DNA of 64,000 nucleotides, taken from NCBI GenBank assembly GCA_036924285.1, contig JAYKYS010000017.1, forward strand, positions 2,585,501 to 2,649,500. Direction: 5' to 3'. The DNA comes from Asterella californica. Lineage: Eukaryota > Streptophyta > Marchantiopsida > Marchantiales > Aytoniaceae. Of the stretch, positions 32,845 through 44,093 are shown one piece after another. The position numbers and the translations under genes are program-made. Under the pieces are notes generated by a model that was not told the origin of the DNA, did not search any database, and was given only the letters and a program-made list of their open reading frames with translations. Position 1 is the stretch's first letter; every line of letters starts with the position of its first letter.

Positions 32845-33534
32845 TTGTTGATTAGTACGCATCAGAGTTATGCGACTTTCGAGCCACAGACTTACTGGGT
32901 GATCGACTCCGGTGCCATCAGTCACATGACTCCCCATCGGGAGTGGTTCGATACACTCGAGCCTGTGAAGACTCCACAGTTTATGGTGACAGGATATGAC
33001 ACCAAGCATAAGATCCAGCACAAGGATAACATTCCACTTGACATTCTTGCTTCAACGTTTACTGGTATACGAAATGTCTTACATGTACCCACGTTGACTA
33101 GAAACTTGCTATATGTAGGACAGTTGATAGAGCAGAGTCTGCAAGTGCGCTTCAATAAAGATGGATGCTTTATTGAAGATTCGAATAGCATTGTCATAGC
33201 TCGAGGTAGCAAGAGTGGTAGGCTGTTTAAACTAGATGCATCTGCGCCTAAGTTACAAGTTGCCATGTATGGACAGAATGATCCAGTAGTGTCTGACATT
33301 GACATCTGGTACAAGCGAATTGGGCACATGAACTTTCAGAGGCTGAAAAGTCTTCCGAGTTCTGATCTGATTACAACTCTGCCCAAATTAGAATCCAGTG
33401 AGCCACTGGAGTCTGTGCAGCATGTCAATTCGGCAAGCAAGCTAGACAGCCCTTTAAGAGATCAGGTAGTAGAGCGAACAAGCTTCTGGAGCTTGTTCAC
33501 ACTGATGTATGGACTGCTCCTCAGTCAAGTATGA
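32845..33534 (+). pseudogene. Copia-1b protease and pre-integrase domain
   Basis: A 229-codon open stretch. YWVIDSGAISHMTPH (about residues 18-32) carries an intact Asp-Ser-Gly protease active site. NVLHVPTLTRNLLYVGQLIE and WYKRIGHMNFQRLKSL are the conserved flap and GAG-pre-integrase signatures. After about 33525 the sequence jumps from TATGACCGATTTCCAGT straight to ACACCGATGGAGGTC. Relative to copy 1a this is a deletion of about 390 bp that removes the integrase catalytic core. Confidence 0.85.
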
Positions 33535-35687
33535 CCGATTTCCAGTCAACAACAAGACACCGATGGAGGTCTTCACAAGCAGTAAGCCTGATTACTCTTT
33601 CCTTAAAGTTTTCGGATGTATTTGTTATGTGCACATACCTGATGAAAGACGTAAGAAACTTCTTATAGAAGATAGATGTATCTTCCTTGGCTATGCTTCT
33701 GATACGGAAGGATATAGATGTTACAATCCTTCGTCCAAGCATTTCTATATCAGTAGAGATGTTGTTTTTGATGAGCTACAGTCTTGGTTTGCATCTGCAC
33801 TTGTCGTAGCCATCCCTGTACCTATTGTAGAACCAAGGAGTCAGTCCACTGTAGTACCTCAGAGTAGTACGTTGAGTGGAGGATCTGGAGAAGTCATTGA
33901 TTCCAGATCAGAATCTGTTGCACATAGAACTATTGTTAATGTTGGAGTCTAGATATGTGGATCTTCCACATCCACTGGATACTTTGTTCCAGACCTTGAC
34001 GTCTACGTCAGATCAGTTGCAAGGGGAGGTGACTAGTGCACCGATTACCTCTCGCAGATCTGAGCGGGCAAAACATCTAGTGAGTAAGTATATGCATGAA
34101 GGTTTTCTTGCTGCGCACCATGCATATATGACCAATGTTCTTCAGGAACAAGAACCGAGTTTCCTTGAGGAGACGATGCACAAAGTCCAGTGGGTAAATG
34201 CTATGGAAGCTGAACTTGCTGCGCTTCATCACCAACAAACCTGGGAGTTGGTAGACTTACCTCAAGGTAAAAAAGCGATTGGTTGCAGGTGGGTCTTCAA
34301 GGTCAATCGCAACTCGGATGGTACCGTGTGTCGGTACAAGACCAGATTGATAGCTAAGGACTACGCACAACCACATGGAGTGGATTTTGAGGAGACCTTT
34401 GCTCCTGTTGCAAAGATGGTGACTATTCGAACAGCAGTTGCAGTTGCAACTCAAAAAGGTTGGAAGATGCACCAGATGGACTTCAAGAACGTCTTCCTCA
34501 ACGATGATCTTGAGGAGGAGGTCTACATGCAGCAACCTCCAGGTTATGAGGATCCGAAGTTTCCTTCTCGTGTGTGTAAGTTACAGAAGGCCCTCTATGG
34601 TCTGAAACAAGCACCAAGAGCATGGTATGCAAAGATCAATTCTTACTTGCAGTCTCTTGGTTTCCACCTTTGAAGTTCAGACTCTACCTTGTATTCATTG
34701 CGAATACAAGACCGGATTGTTGTAATCACCATCTATGTTGATGACTTGATCATTACCGGTAACTATGAGGAGCTCATTTCCTAGATCAAGGATCACTTGA
34801 AATCCGAGTTCGAGATGATGAACTTAGGAGAACTCAAGTATTTCCTTGTTGTGGAGTTCATTAGAGATGGGAAGGATGTTTGGCTTGTACAGCGACAGTA
34901 TGCTCTCAGTATGCTTGAGAGATTTGGTATGCTTGACTGCAAACCCATTGCTATGCCATTAGAGCAAAGGGTAAAGCTAGGAGCTGAGGATGGTGAGTTA
35001 CTTGATGATCCACGCATGTATAGACAGCTGGTTGGGAGTCTTATCTACCTGATCATCACCAGATCAGACTTGAGCTACGCCGTCGGTCTGATTATTCATG
35101 CAGTCAACACGGAGATCACATTTTGAGACTGTCAAGCGGATCCTCCGCTACGTGAAGTTCTCGATGCAGTACGAACTCCACTATCGATACGGTGGACCAT
35201 TGTTGTTATATGGCTACACAGATGTTGATTGGGCAGGAAGTGTCGACAAGAGATCCACGTCAGGTTACGCTTTTGGACTTGGAAGTGCTGCTATAAGCTG
35301 GGCTTCTAAGAAGCAACCCACAGTTGCTTTGACATCCACAGAAGCAAAGTACCGAGGAGCAACGAACGCAACATGCGAATCAATTTGGCTTCGATGTCTG
35401 TTATCTGATATTGGTGTCAGTGTACAGATCATGTTGTTGTATATATGCATGTTGTTGTTAGCAGCATGAAGTTAGCTAGTAATCATGTTTTCCATGCTAA
35501 GACGAAGCACATTGAGGTGCACTGTCATTTTATTAGAGAAGGTCCTTGCAGGAGAGATTGAGCTCAGTTATGTGAGCAGAGGAGATTAGTTGCCGATATC
35601 TTCACTAAAGCATTGCCTAGAGATAAGTTTGATGCTTTCAGACATTGTCTAGGAGTACATGACTCTTTACTTGTCTAGGAGTACATG
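33535..35687 (+). pseudogene. Copia-1b integrase tail, reverse transcriptase and RNase H
   Basis: Three adjoining open segments. 33509-33952 holds the integrase C-terminal/hinge (VFGCICYVHIPDERRKK). 33876-34673 holds RT through KALYGLKQAPRAWYAK, ended by a TGA at 34671. 34740-35469 holds catalytic YVDDLIITG, then RNase H (YTDVDWAGSVDKRSTSGYAF, ALTSTEAKY). A frameshift at about 35095 separates RT from RNase H. The RNase H end is interrupted near 35687 by a LINE 3' fragment. A 26-bp tandem duplication (GTCTAGGAGTACATG...) lies at the insertion point. The YVDD active site is intact, but stops make the copy non-functional. Confidence 0.87.
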
Positions 35688-36393
35688 CTCTTTACTTGAC
35701 TATCATTTATGTCTCAAGAGTGAGATCTCTTGGAGAGACGAGATTACCTTGTCAAGCTCTAAGAGCTACATTCTCATTTGGTTGGTATGCTGATGTGGTG
35801 GCTTGGTGTGGAAGATGGAACATTTTTGAGCGTGATTTTGACCTTCCACCTATTGCTCTTCGGGAGTTGATTCAGAAAAGGTTTTTACATGCTATATGGT
35901 CTCAACCCAAGACCAAGATGGCTTACTATCAGCAACATGTCAACCCCATGTTGGTGTATTGTGAACAAGAGTACCTCCGGGCATCTATTTCAATCTCTCT
36001 TCGACATATCATCGCTCAGCACCGCACTAGCTCTCATAGACTTGGCATTGAGGAAGGACGTTGGCTAAACATTGTTAGGAGTGAACGGCTTTGTAGACTT
36101 TGTGATTTAGATCAGATAGAGGATGAGGATCATGTATTCATTGTATGTCCCTTGTATGATGAGATTAGATGTAGACATAAGATAGTTGCTAGTGATTTCT
36201 ATACACTTTTACAGATGTCAGCTCTCCCACTAGGGCTTTATATTAGAGATATAGTTTCTTGCCGTACCAATGCTCTTTTGCATTGATACGATCTCCTAGG
36301 GTCTCCTAGGCTCACATGTTGACTTTGTATTGTATTTTTTTCTGCCTTTTGACTCTTTGGGTCTTCCGAGCTTGATATTCATTCATTCATTCA
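35688..36393 (+). mobile_element. 5'-truncated LINE 3' end inserted in Copia-1b
   Basis: Contains an open 196-codon C-terminal piece of the LINE protein (35696-36286), including RLCRLCDLDQIEDEDHVFIVC, the C-X2-C-X9-H-X4-C finger. A 3' untranslated region follows and the copy ends TTGATATTCATTCATTCATTCA. Copia-1 sequence (GATGTAGAG...) resumes right after the tail. Severe 5' truncation is typical of target-primed reverse transcription. Confidence 0.9.
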
Positions 36394-36420
36394 TGATGTA
36401 GAGATGAGCTTGAAGGGGAG

Positions 36421-36648
36421 TGTTGATATAGTCTCAAGCTCTAGTAGATCGACGGCTAACATTAGCCGGAGTGGTTAAGGTAGTTACAGTTAGTTAGAGG
36501 GCTAACCCACCATTAGGGTTTCTCTTGTACTCACCTCCACTATATATACATGGAGAGGCAAAGCCTCTCCCATCTCATTCCTATTTTACTTTCCTTGTCT
36601 ACTCGCTCTCTCTTCTTGGAGTGTCCTCGAAATATCGATCTTTCTACA
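36421..36648 (+). repeat. Copia-1 LTR, second copy (228 bp)
   Basis: Same ends as the first copy (TGTTGATATAG...TTTCTACA). It is preceded by the polypurine tract GCTTGAAGGGGAG (about 36408-36420). It is followed not by a primer-binding site but directly by pol sequence (TGCTTGACTGCAAAC), joined at a short overlap. Confidence 0.9.
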
Positions 36649-37411
36649 TGCTTGACTGCAAACTCATTGCTACGCCATTAGAGCAAGGGGTAAAACTAGG
36701 AGCAGAGGATGGTGAGTTATTGGATGATTCACGCATGTACAGACAGATGGTTGAGAGTCTTATCTACATGACAATCATCTGATCAGACTTGAGCTATACC
36801 GTCGGTCTGATTAGTCAGTTCATGCAGTCACCACGGAGACCACATTTTGAGGCTGTCAAGCGGATCCTCCGCTACATGAAGTTCTTGATGTAGTACGGAC
36901 TTCACTATAGATATGGTGGACCATTGTTGTAACATGGCTGCACAGATGTTGATTGGGCAGAAATTGCCGACAGGAGATCCACGTCAGGTTACGCTTTTGG
37001 ACTTGGAAGCGCTGTTATAAGTTGGACTTCTAAGAAGTAACCTAGAGTTGCTTTGTCATCCACAAAAGCAGAGTACCAAGGAGCAACGGACGCAACATGC
37101 AAATCAATTTGGCTCCGATGTCTGCTATCTGATATTGGTGTGGAGTGTACAAATCCTGTTGTTGTATATACAGACAACATTAGCAACATGAAGTTAGCTA
37201 GTAATCATGTCTTCCATGCTAGGACGAAGCACATTGAAGTGCACTATCATTTCATTAGAGAGAAGGTCTTTGCAGGAGAGATTGAGCTCAGTTATGTGAG
37301 CATAGGAGATCAAGTTGCCGATATCTTCACTAAGGCATTGTCTAGAGATAAGTTTGATGCTTTCAGACACTGTCTAGGAGTACAGGATGTAGAGTCGAAC
37401 TTGAAGATGAG
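36649..37411 (+). pseudogene. Copia-1c: RT end and RNase H only
   Basis: Pol from the region just after YVDD (LDCKLIATPLEQGVKLGAED) through RNase H. The last part, 37053-37469, is open and reads SSTKAEYQGATDATCKS, VVVYTDNISNMKLASN, KHIEVHYHFIREKV and DQVADIFTKALS, a well-preserved copia RNase H end. Gag, protease, integrase and the RT core are deleted. A weakened polypurine tract (GAACTTGAAGATGAG) precedes the next LTR. Confidence 0.88.
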
Positions 37412-37638
37412 TGTTGATATAGACTCAAGCTCTAGTAGATCGACAATTAACATTAGTCGGAGTGGTTAAGGTAGTTACAGTTAGTTAGAGGGCTAACCCA
37501 CCATTAGGGTTTCTCTTGTACTCACCTCCATTATATATACATGGAGAGACAAAGCCTCTCTCATCTCATTCCTATTTTACTTCCTTGTCTACTCGCTCTC
37601 TCTCTTCTTGTAGTGTCTTTGAAGTATCATATCTTCTA
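37412..37638 (+). repeat. Copia-1 LTR, third copy
   Basis: TGTTGATATAGACTCAAGC ... through GAAGTATCATATCTTCTAC. It ends within the Copia-2 5' LTR. The exact right edge is blurred by similar sequence (TCTAC/CCTAC). Confidence 0.85.
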
Positions 37639-37732
37639 CCTAACTCATTATTCATTTCAGTAAACAAGCTTACACATACTTGGTCTCTCTTGCATCGATT
37701 CTTCCTCTCTTTTTCTTATATGGTATCAAAGC
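37637..37732 (+). repeat. Copia-2 5' LTR, second part, and primer-binding site
   Basis: CAGTAAACAAGCTTACACAT and TGGTCTCTCTTGCATCGATT match the 3' LTR at 43198-43255. The LTR ends ...TCTTATA at 37720 and TGGTATCAAAGC (37721-37732) is the initiator-Met-type primer-binding site with one change. Confidence 0.85.
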
Positions 37733-37898
37733 TTCGGGTTGTTATTTCCCAGCACAATAACATAGGCTTCAGATAGACACTAGACATAAGTGAAAGAGCA
37801 ATCAAGGGACGCTTTGATTGCTAAAGCGCGGAGGACGCTCCTTGTTCAGACTATCTCAGCGCTCAATAGAACCTTAGTAGTTCAGCAACACATCTACG

Positions 37899-38785
37899 AT
37901 GGTGACCACGTTCAACACGAAAGGCTGGACAAAGTTTGATGGGACGTACTTCACATACTGGAAGTACAAGATGAAACTCCAGTTAGATGCTGAAGGTGTT
38001 CTTGCAATTATCGATGGTAATGTACCTCGACCAGTTGTCACTCCCGCTAATCTTTTCCCCTACCTGCCACGGGAGCAGGTATTATTGCGGAGTAGGATCG
38101 TCAGAGCAAGAATGCTTTGACGGTGATAAATCAGTGTTGCGAGAACATTGTTATATGTCACATTATCTCTTACCGCTCGACAACCGAAGCATGGAACACA
38201 TTGACTTCCAACTTTACCGCGCAAGACATAGTGATCTAGATGTATTTGAAAGAAAAGCTGTGAATCCTCAAGATGAGGACGAACGACATAGTCACATTGC
38301 ATGTAAACACTATCAAATTGATTGTCGAGCAGCTCGAGTCTGCAGATGTACAAGTAGGCGCACAAGATCAACTGCTCACACTCATGGGTAGCATGCCTGA
38401 CAACTACCAAATGTTCCTACAAGCGATGAGATGCAACACCAACTTGACGTTGCATGATCTCGTCTCGTTTCTTCTCACCGAAGAAACTTTTCATCGAAGA
38501 ATGCAACATGAACATTCGACCACATTGTTCGCAGGAAAGAGGCAATCACCCAAACAAGGCAAGAACGGCAATTGTTCTAAGAAGCGAACATCAGATTCCA
38601 ACATTCAGTGTTTTGGATGTAATTTAACTCGACATCGTATCCAAATTTGCCCAAATCAAGCCTCAAGCAGCAGCGCTCCGCCCAATCCACCTCAGCAACA
38701 AGACGAGATTCAGAGCGATCTCGCAACCAGAAGAACCGCTAGTGCAACAATAAAAACAACAACAATAATACTATACGAATACTGA
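37899..38785 (+). pseudogene. Copia-2 Gag
   Basis: Starts MVTTFNTKGWTKFDGTYFTY, followed by YWKYKMKLQLDAEG, standard for copia Gag (DUF4219/UBN2-type). A frameshift near 38075 moves the frame; it reopens at 38273-38785 with TLHVNTIKLIVEQLESAD, LMGSMPDNYQMFLQAM and an intact zinc knuckle CFGCNLTRHRIQIC (C-X2-C-X4-H-X4-C) at about 38610-38655. It lies 166 bp downstream of the primer-binding site. It is a different copia lineage from Copia-1, with little DNA similarity. Confidence 0.82.
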
Positions 38786-39289
38786 TGACCCAGCTTACAA
38801 CGAATTTGCATCTCGAACTGTGGATCGTCATGGGTATGTTTACATTGGCGCTACCCACCACATGACATTCGACCGCGATCAATTTTGTAAGTACACTAAA
38901 CAAAAAATGCTCTTCAAGATCAGATTCTCTGAGGTGATGACACTACAGTTCAAATTGAAGGTCACTGCGATGTTGAAGTTAAACTCCTCAACGGAAAAAA
39001 TGTCTTAATTAAGAAGTCTTGCACGTCCTTGCACTACGAAAAAATTTATTTTCAGCTCGAATGTTTGATTCCAAGTCTTGGTGCATAATCGGTAATGGTG
39101 CTTGTTATCTAGAGGACAAAAACAGACGTCTAATTGTCCCATGCTCGCTAAGCAACGATCTCTACTTGCTAGGCTCATCTGTTATTTCCGTGCACACCTC
39201 ACACCTCTCGCAAGCACACCATGCACAGCTGAAGGCATAGCACCCTCAATCCTTGCTTCCAACAATACCTCTTGAAACTTCCTCTCAAA
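38786..39289 (+). pseudogene. Copia-2 protease and pre-integrase part
   Basis: GYVYIGATHHMTFDRDQF at about 38835 is the copia protease loop with the catalytic Asp replaced by Tyr (Y-I-G-A where D-S-G-A is expected). HVLALRKNLFSARMFDSKS and GACYLEDKNRRLIV (39019-39240) are the downstream flap and pre-integrase block. Confidence 0.75.
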
Positions 39290-39985
39290 AAAGACTAGGG
39301 GGTATTGGAGGTTACCTTGGTGATCGATAGACCAACCGTGGTCGACCACGGCTCATACTTCCTTTGCACCCCTTCACACAGTTTATACACTCACATTCCG
39401 CAGAAGAAACACAAACAAAAACATTCTCTAGAACGTCTCCCGGCACGCCATCTTATGCGGCTTGCTCTCCCCAACCACATTTCCAGGAAAGCACAGATCG
39501 CCACGATGACGATCCGTGCCCTAAAGACTGAGACATGTCTCCTGATCCGGAGATTGTACGTGAACCGGCGCGCCCTTACATATCAAGACGAAGGGGTACC
39601 AAACCCCTTCATCGAAGCAGATGCGTCGAGCCCCTTCGTGAAAGAAGGGGCACAACACCCCTCCTTCCTTCACGAGATAGGGGCATTGTCCTCGATCTTG
39701 AGAGGATATTGATCTTGGGCTCTGCCCCCTCCCATTCTTTCTGGAAGGAGAGCGGCGGCAGTCCCCTCCTACTCCTACAAAGGAGCCCCTAGCTCCTCGG
39801 AGCTGGAAGGCTCTCTCCAAGATAAAGTCAACTCGCGCGGGGTTGATTCTCACCGTCTGGGAGGGACTGACAGTCCCACCCCGTTGGGACTTTCTTCCCC
39901 AAGCCTTCCTCTTTCCTTGGGATTTTCCTCCGTCTCGAGACTTCCCTCCATGCTCTCTCTGGTGGAGAATTTCCATGGTGTTAAC
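39290..39985. mobile_element. GC-rich insertion in Copia-2 (probable solo LTR of another family)
   Basis: About 700 bp, visibly richer in G+C than both flanks, interrupts the Copia-2 pre-integrase. It begins TATTGGAGGTTACCTTGG after AAAAAAGACTAGGGGG, which resembles a polypurine tract. It ends near ATGGTGTTAACA. It contains GACCAACCGTGGTCGACCACGG, an imperfect palindrome. Copia-2 coding resumes at about 40010. No clear target duplication was found; the open frames in it look incidental. Confidence 0.45.
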
Positions 39986-40009
39986 ATAAACTTTTCTCAT
40001 CCGGACTCA

Positions 40010-41460
40010 GCACTTGGCACTTCGCTTTCAACACGCCACACATTTGATTGTGACTCATCCACTCCTGCCGGCCTTGCAACTACATCTTACATAGTTGATG
40101 AGTCGAGCACGTCCATCTCTACTCTCTATCGGACTATCACTCATCCGCGCTTCACTTATCTCACATTTGCAACCCCCATTGCCGACCTCTGGCACAGACG
40201 GCTTTGGCCACATCAGTCTTATTCGGCTTGACCAACTTCGTCATCATCACTCTGTTTTTGGTCTAAATTTACCCATCATTCACGATTTCACTAGCGCCCT
40301 ATGCTAGTGAAATCGTGCACGGCAAGCAAGCTTGCACAAAATTTGCACGTGCCGTCACTACCTGCGCCACTAAAATTCTTGAAATCGTTCATTCTGACAT
40401 CAGCGGTCGCATTTCCTCTTGCACTTTTTTTGGCTATGAGCACTTCATGACCATGATTGATGACTAGTCCCGTTATACCGTTGTCCGTCTGCTACACTAC
40501 AAGAGCCACTGCTTCATAGCATTCAAGGAGTTTCACACATTCGCAGATTGGCAAGAAACTCAAGACTCTATGCTTCGACAACGGTGGTGCAGTTCACATC
40601 TTCGAATTTTTGGCTGCACAGCTTTTGATAACATTCTTGGGGCTCACTGCTCCAAGCTAGATAGTCACTCTCACGAGTGCATCCTTCATGGCTACAGTAG
40701 TCAAAGCAAGGCATACCGTCTCCAGCGCAAATCTGACGGTCATATTTTTGTTTCTCGCGATGTTATCTTTGATGAGTCTTTCTCTGCATCGACATCATCC
40801 CTTCTCAACGCTGCTCTCACTGCTATCACCGGGGATGCAATTCAGCATGATGTGTACTTCTTTCATCATCGTCCTCCTACTTTGGATCCAGTCTCTATCC
40901 TTTCAGTGGGAGCTACTCCTCCTCCTCTGAGTTCGTCTGTTCCGTCTCCTTTTGTTCCACCTCCTGCCTTCAGTCCTTTTGTTGACTCTGGCCCCGGTCA
41001 TTCTTCAAGCAGTAGTCTTGTTCGGGGTCCCGTTCCTCCTCTTCCCTCGGCAGGATATGGAAGAGGAGGAGTTGGCGGAGGAACATATCACACACCAATT
41101 CAGTCCATGGCTAGCTCATCCACTAGTAGCTCACAATCTCATAGTCGATATCTTTTTTCAACTTATTCTACTATGAATTTATCTTCCCCCGTCCGAACTA
41201 GACATAGTACTGATGTAGAAAATATGAGCACGCTACACCTATACCTACATTGTTCACCACTACAGTATCCACCACCGCACTCAACTGACATTGAGATGAT
41301 ATCGTCTCCTCCCATCGAGATCCAAGCACCACCACCACTCCGACGATCAACACGTCAGTTCAACCCTCCTAATCACGATCCAGCTGAAGGTTATGACACT
41401 ATGACCTTGATCCCCAATGAACGAACAAATAAGAAGTGTGTACTAATGGTGACTTTGTGA
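40010..41460 (+). pseudogene. Copia-2 integrase (core deleted) and hinge
   Basis: DLWHRRFGHISLIRLDQL (about 40188) is the GAG-pre-integrase signature. IVHSDISGRISS (about 40390) and FMTMIDD (about 40445) are integrase core positions, with stops. The sequence then jumps from about 40590 to HLRIFGCTAFDNILG, losing the rest of the catalytic core including the Glu region. 40570-41460 stays open for 296 codons through CILHGYSSQSKAYRLQ and VSRDVIFDES and a Ser/Pro-rich hinge ending RRSTRQFNPPNHDPAEGY. Confidence 0.8.
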
Positions 41461-43028
41461 CCAGTCCCGATGGAGCTCAACTCCTACCAAGAGGCTCTAT
41501 CATCTCTAGAAGCTGCTCGATGATCTGAGATCATCACCGAAGAGCTCAAGTCTCACGAGGAGAACGGTACGTGGACACTCACAGACTTATCACACGGACA
41601 AAGGTCCATAACCAACAAGTGGACCTTCAAGTTGAAGCAAAATTCAGATGGGTCCATCGTCTGATACAAGACACAGTTGGTAGCCCGAGGATTCACTCAA
41701 GTGTATGAGCTCGACTACACTGACACCTTCTCCTCGGTGGTCCGTGTGCAATCAGTGCGATTGATACTAGCAATCGTAGCTCAACACAAACTTCACGTTC
41801 ATCAGATGGATGTGAAGACAACATTCTTGAACGAGATGCTGAGTGAAGGAATCTACATGGCTGTCCCTGACGACGTCAATGCCCCAAGAACGGATAAAAT
41901 GTGCAGGCTACTTCATACACTTTATGGATTGAAGCAATCTTCTAGAGAATGGTATTTGATCATAGATAAGTTCTTACTCTCTCTCGGATTCAGTAAGTCA
42001 GGAGTTGATGATAACATATACTACATTCATAAGGATAATCAATTTGTCATCCTAGCCCTCTATGTTGATGACACAATCATAGCAAGCAGCAGCGAAGGAT
42101 TGCTGACATACATCAAAAGTAACCTCAGCGCAAGATTCAAGATGAGTCACATCAATAATATCCACCATTGCTTGAGTATAGAGATTAACTGAAACCGAGC
42201 AGAAGGATGGATCAGACTGAGTCAAACCTTGTATCCGACCCAAAAGTTATTTCTAGTTTGACTTAGAGAATTGTCAACCTGTTAGTACACCATTGACCCC
42301 AGGAGAGAAGTTCTCAATTGAAGATTGTCTTGTTTCTTCTGAAGAGAAGACGCAATGTGCTTCTTATCCATATCAAAGTGCAACAAGCTCTATCAACTAG
42401 GCTGCCGTTTGCACTCGTCCTGATCTAACCTTTAGTATTACTGTATTATCTCAATACATGCCCATGACTAAAACACATCACTGTCATAAGACGCACATTT
42501 CGCTATATCAAGGGTACTCTAGATCAGTACTTAGAATACAAATACTCGCCTCAACGGATTTCACTATTTGGCTACATTGTGCTGACTGTGCATTGGTCAC
42601 ATCGAGTCACTGCGTTCAACTTCTGAAATTGTTTCATCTACTCTCAAGGAGCAATCAGTTGATCGTCGAAGAAACAAAAATCTGTCGCATTGTCAAGTAT
42701 TGAAGTTGAGTATATGACACTCAACACATGTTCATCAGACGCAATATGGCTTCGACAACTCTTAGCTGATATAAGGTTAGTTGAGAATGAGACTACCACT
42801 TTGTATTGTGATAACCAAAGTGCGATTAGCATCATAGAAACGTCTAAGTTCCATGACAGGACGAAACACATTGATATCCGATACCACTTCATTAAGGATC
42901 AAGCTACATCCAAGACAATTGAAGTGAAGTACTATCCTATCCAAGAGATGGTAGTGGATGTCTTAACTAAGCACCTATCGGCTCCTAAGTTGGACTATCT
43001 TCTACCAAGACTAAGATTAAAAGTTTAA
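41461..43028 (+). pseudogene. Copia-2 reverse transcriptase and RNase H
   Basis: RT runs from about 41470 (stops at 41522 and 41662), then stays open at 41677-42192: VARGFTQVYELDYTDTFS, HKLHVHQMDVKTTFLNE, LHTLYGLKQSSREWY and catalytic LALYVDDTIIA. A stop at 42190 and frameshifts damage the connection. RNase H is recovered at 42690-43028: SSIEVEYMTLNTCSSDAIW, LYCDNQSAISIIETSKFHDR and VDVLTKHLSAPKLDYLLPR. YVDD is intact, but the polyprotein is broken in at least five places. Confidence 0.85.
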
Positions 43029-43043
43029 TCTATAACCACTAGT

Positions 43044-43276
43044 CTCTGAGTGGGAGTGTTAGAATTAGGCTATACAGTATGAATATGTATACCGCAACTA
43101 GTTCAGGTTATTTGAGCTCATGTCCTTTCGCATACCTTGCCTGCCCTTGTACCCAAGTATAAGTACCTGGCCTATGGACCTCCTACCTCATTAATCTTTT
43201 CAGTAAACAAGCTTACACATACTTGGTCTCTCTTGCATCGGTCTCTCTTGCATCGATTCTCTCTCTTTTTTCTATA
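43044..43276 (+). repeat. Copia-2 polypurine tract and 3' LTR (LTR 220 bp)
   Basis: CTCTGAGTGGGAG (about 43044-43056) immediately precedes TGTTAGAATTAGG (43057). The LTR ends ...TTTTTTCTATA at 43276. It contains GGTCTCTCTTGCATC twice in tandem (about 43220-43255), present once in the 5' LTR. Confidence 0.85.
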
Positions 43277-43281
43277 AGCCC

Positions 43282-43930
43282 ATCAATGGTTCTCCCTGAC
43301 GAGCGAGCAAAAGAAGAGTTTTTCTTCCCAAGCTTCCGACTTGCGTACATAAGATGTGCGGCCTCACTCTCATTGTGCTTCTCTTCAGATTCCTCCTGAA
43401 ACAGAATGCTTCTGATGTCGGACAGCTTTAGTGAAAGATTAGCACGAAGAGATTGTACCAAAGAACGATAATTGGGAGACATGCTACGAACAAGATTCAT
43501 CTTTGCCTCATCCTCTGTGACGGTGATACCAAGAGATTCCAGTTGACCCATGATGTACGTAAACTCCTCCAAGTGCTTTGAAAGCGACTGCACTTCCTTC
43601 AACTTCATGTTGTGGAATTTTTCCTGCAAGTTAACTTTTGTAACCAATCCGCTGCACCAAACACAGGTACAAGACTAGAAAATGCCTCATGAGATGACTT
43701 GCTTGAAATCACGAGTTTCTCATGGTCAATTCCAAATGCAGCTTGAAGAATAAGTCTGGCATCAAGATCTTTTTCATCCCACGCTTTGATGAGAGCAGGA
43801 TCAATGGGTTTGGTTTCAGTCCCAACGACGATGTCCCAAAGTTTCTCCTTCTAGAAATACAACTGAATTTCCATAGGTGGAAATAAGTCCTATCAAACTT
43901 GGGACTTATTTCAATTCTAAACAACTCTTC
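43282..43930 (-). pseudogene. Copia-M Gag
   Basis: Minus-strand Gag. 43924-43709 preserves the start region (FDRTYFHLWKF). 43647-43282 preserves LQEKFHNMKLKEVQSLSKHL, EEFTYIMGQLESLGITV, MNLVRSMSPNYRSLVQSLR and IRSILFQEESEEKHNESEA, the UBN2-type copia Gag core. It ends at the Copia-2 target duplication; its zinc knuckle is 15 kb away at about 27925. It follows the LTR and primer-binding site at 44094-44332 in the right order. Confidence 0.85.
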
Positions 43931-44093
43931 ATTTCTAACGAAATCTTATCACGAGAAAAATCTCACCAAAGTATACTTCAGATGTGAATGTAATAAGGGA
44001 GAACAAACAATGCTTGATATCACAGACCTCACAAGATCACCAAAAATTCACTCCAAGAGTTTTATGGTGTCATAACACTCTTAATAACTCATC

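Larger units (their letters stand above)
27958..43281 (+). mobile_element. Copia-2, whole nested insertion with target duplication
   Basis: Plus-strand Ty1/copia element inserted between gag and the zinc knuckle of Copia-M. The 5' LTR starts TGTTAGAATTAGG at 27963 and the 3' LTR is 43057-43276. Flanking AGCAC (27958-27962) and AGCCC (43277-43281) are a 4-of-5 target duplication. The 5' LTR itself is split by the Copia-1 array (28074-37638). On both sides the minus-strand Copia-M coding frame resumes, which confirms the nesting order. Confidence 0.8.

Noticed and set aside
35265..35450. Antisense ORFs in copia RNase H (also 36989-37189)
   Set aside because: Shadows of the sense RNase H coding sequence.
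39521..40000. 159-codon minus-strand ORF over the GC-rich insert
   Set aside because: GC-rich sequence has few stops by chance; it crosses the insert boundary into copia DNA and shows no domain.
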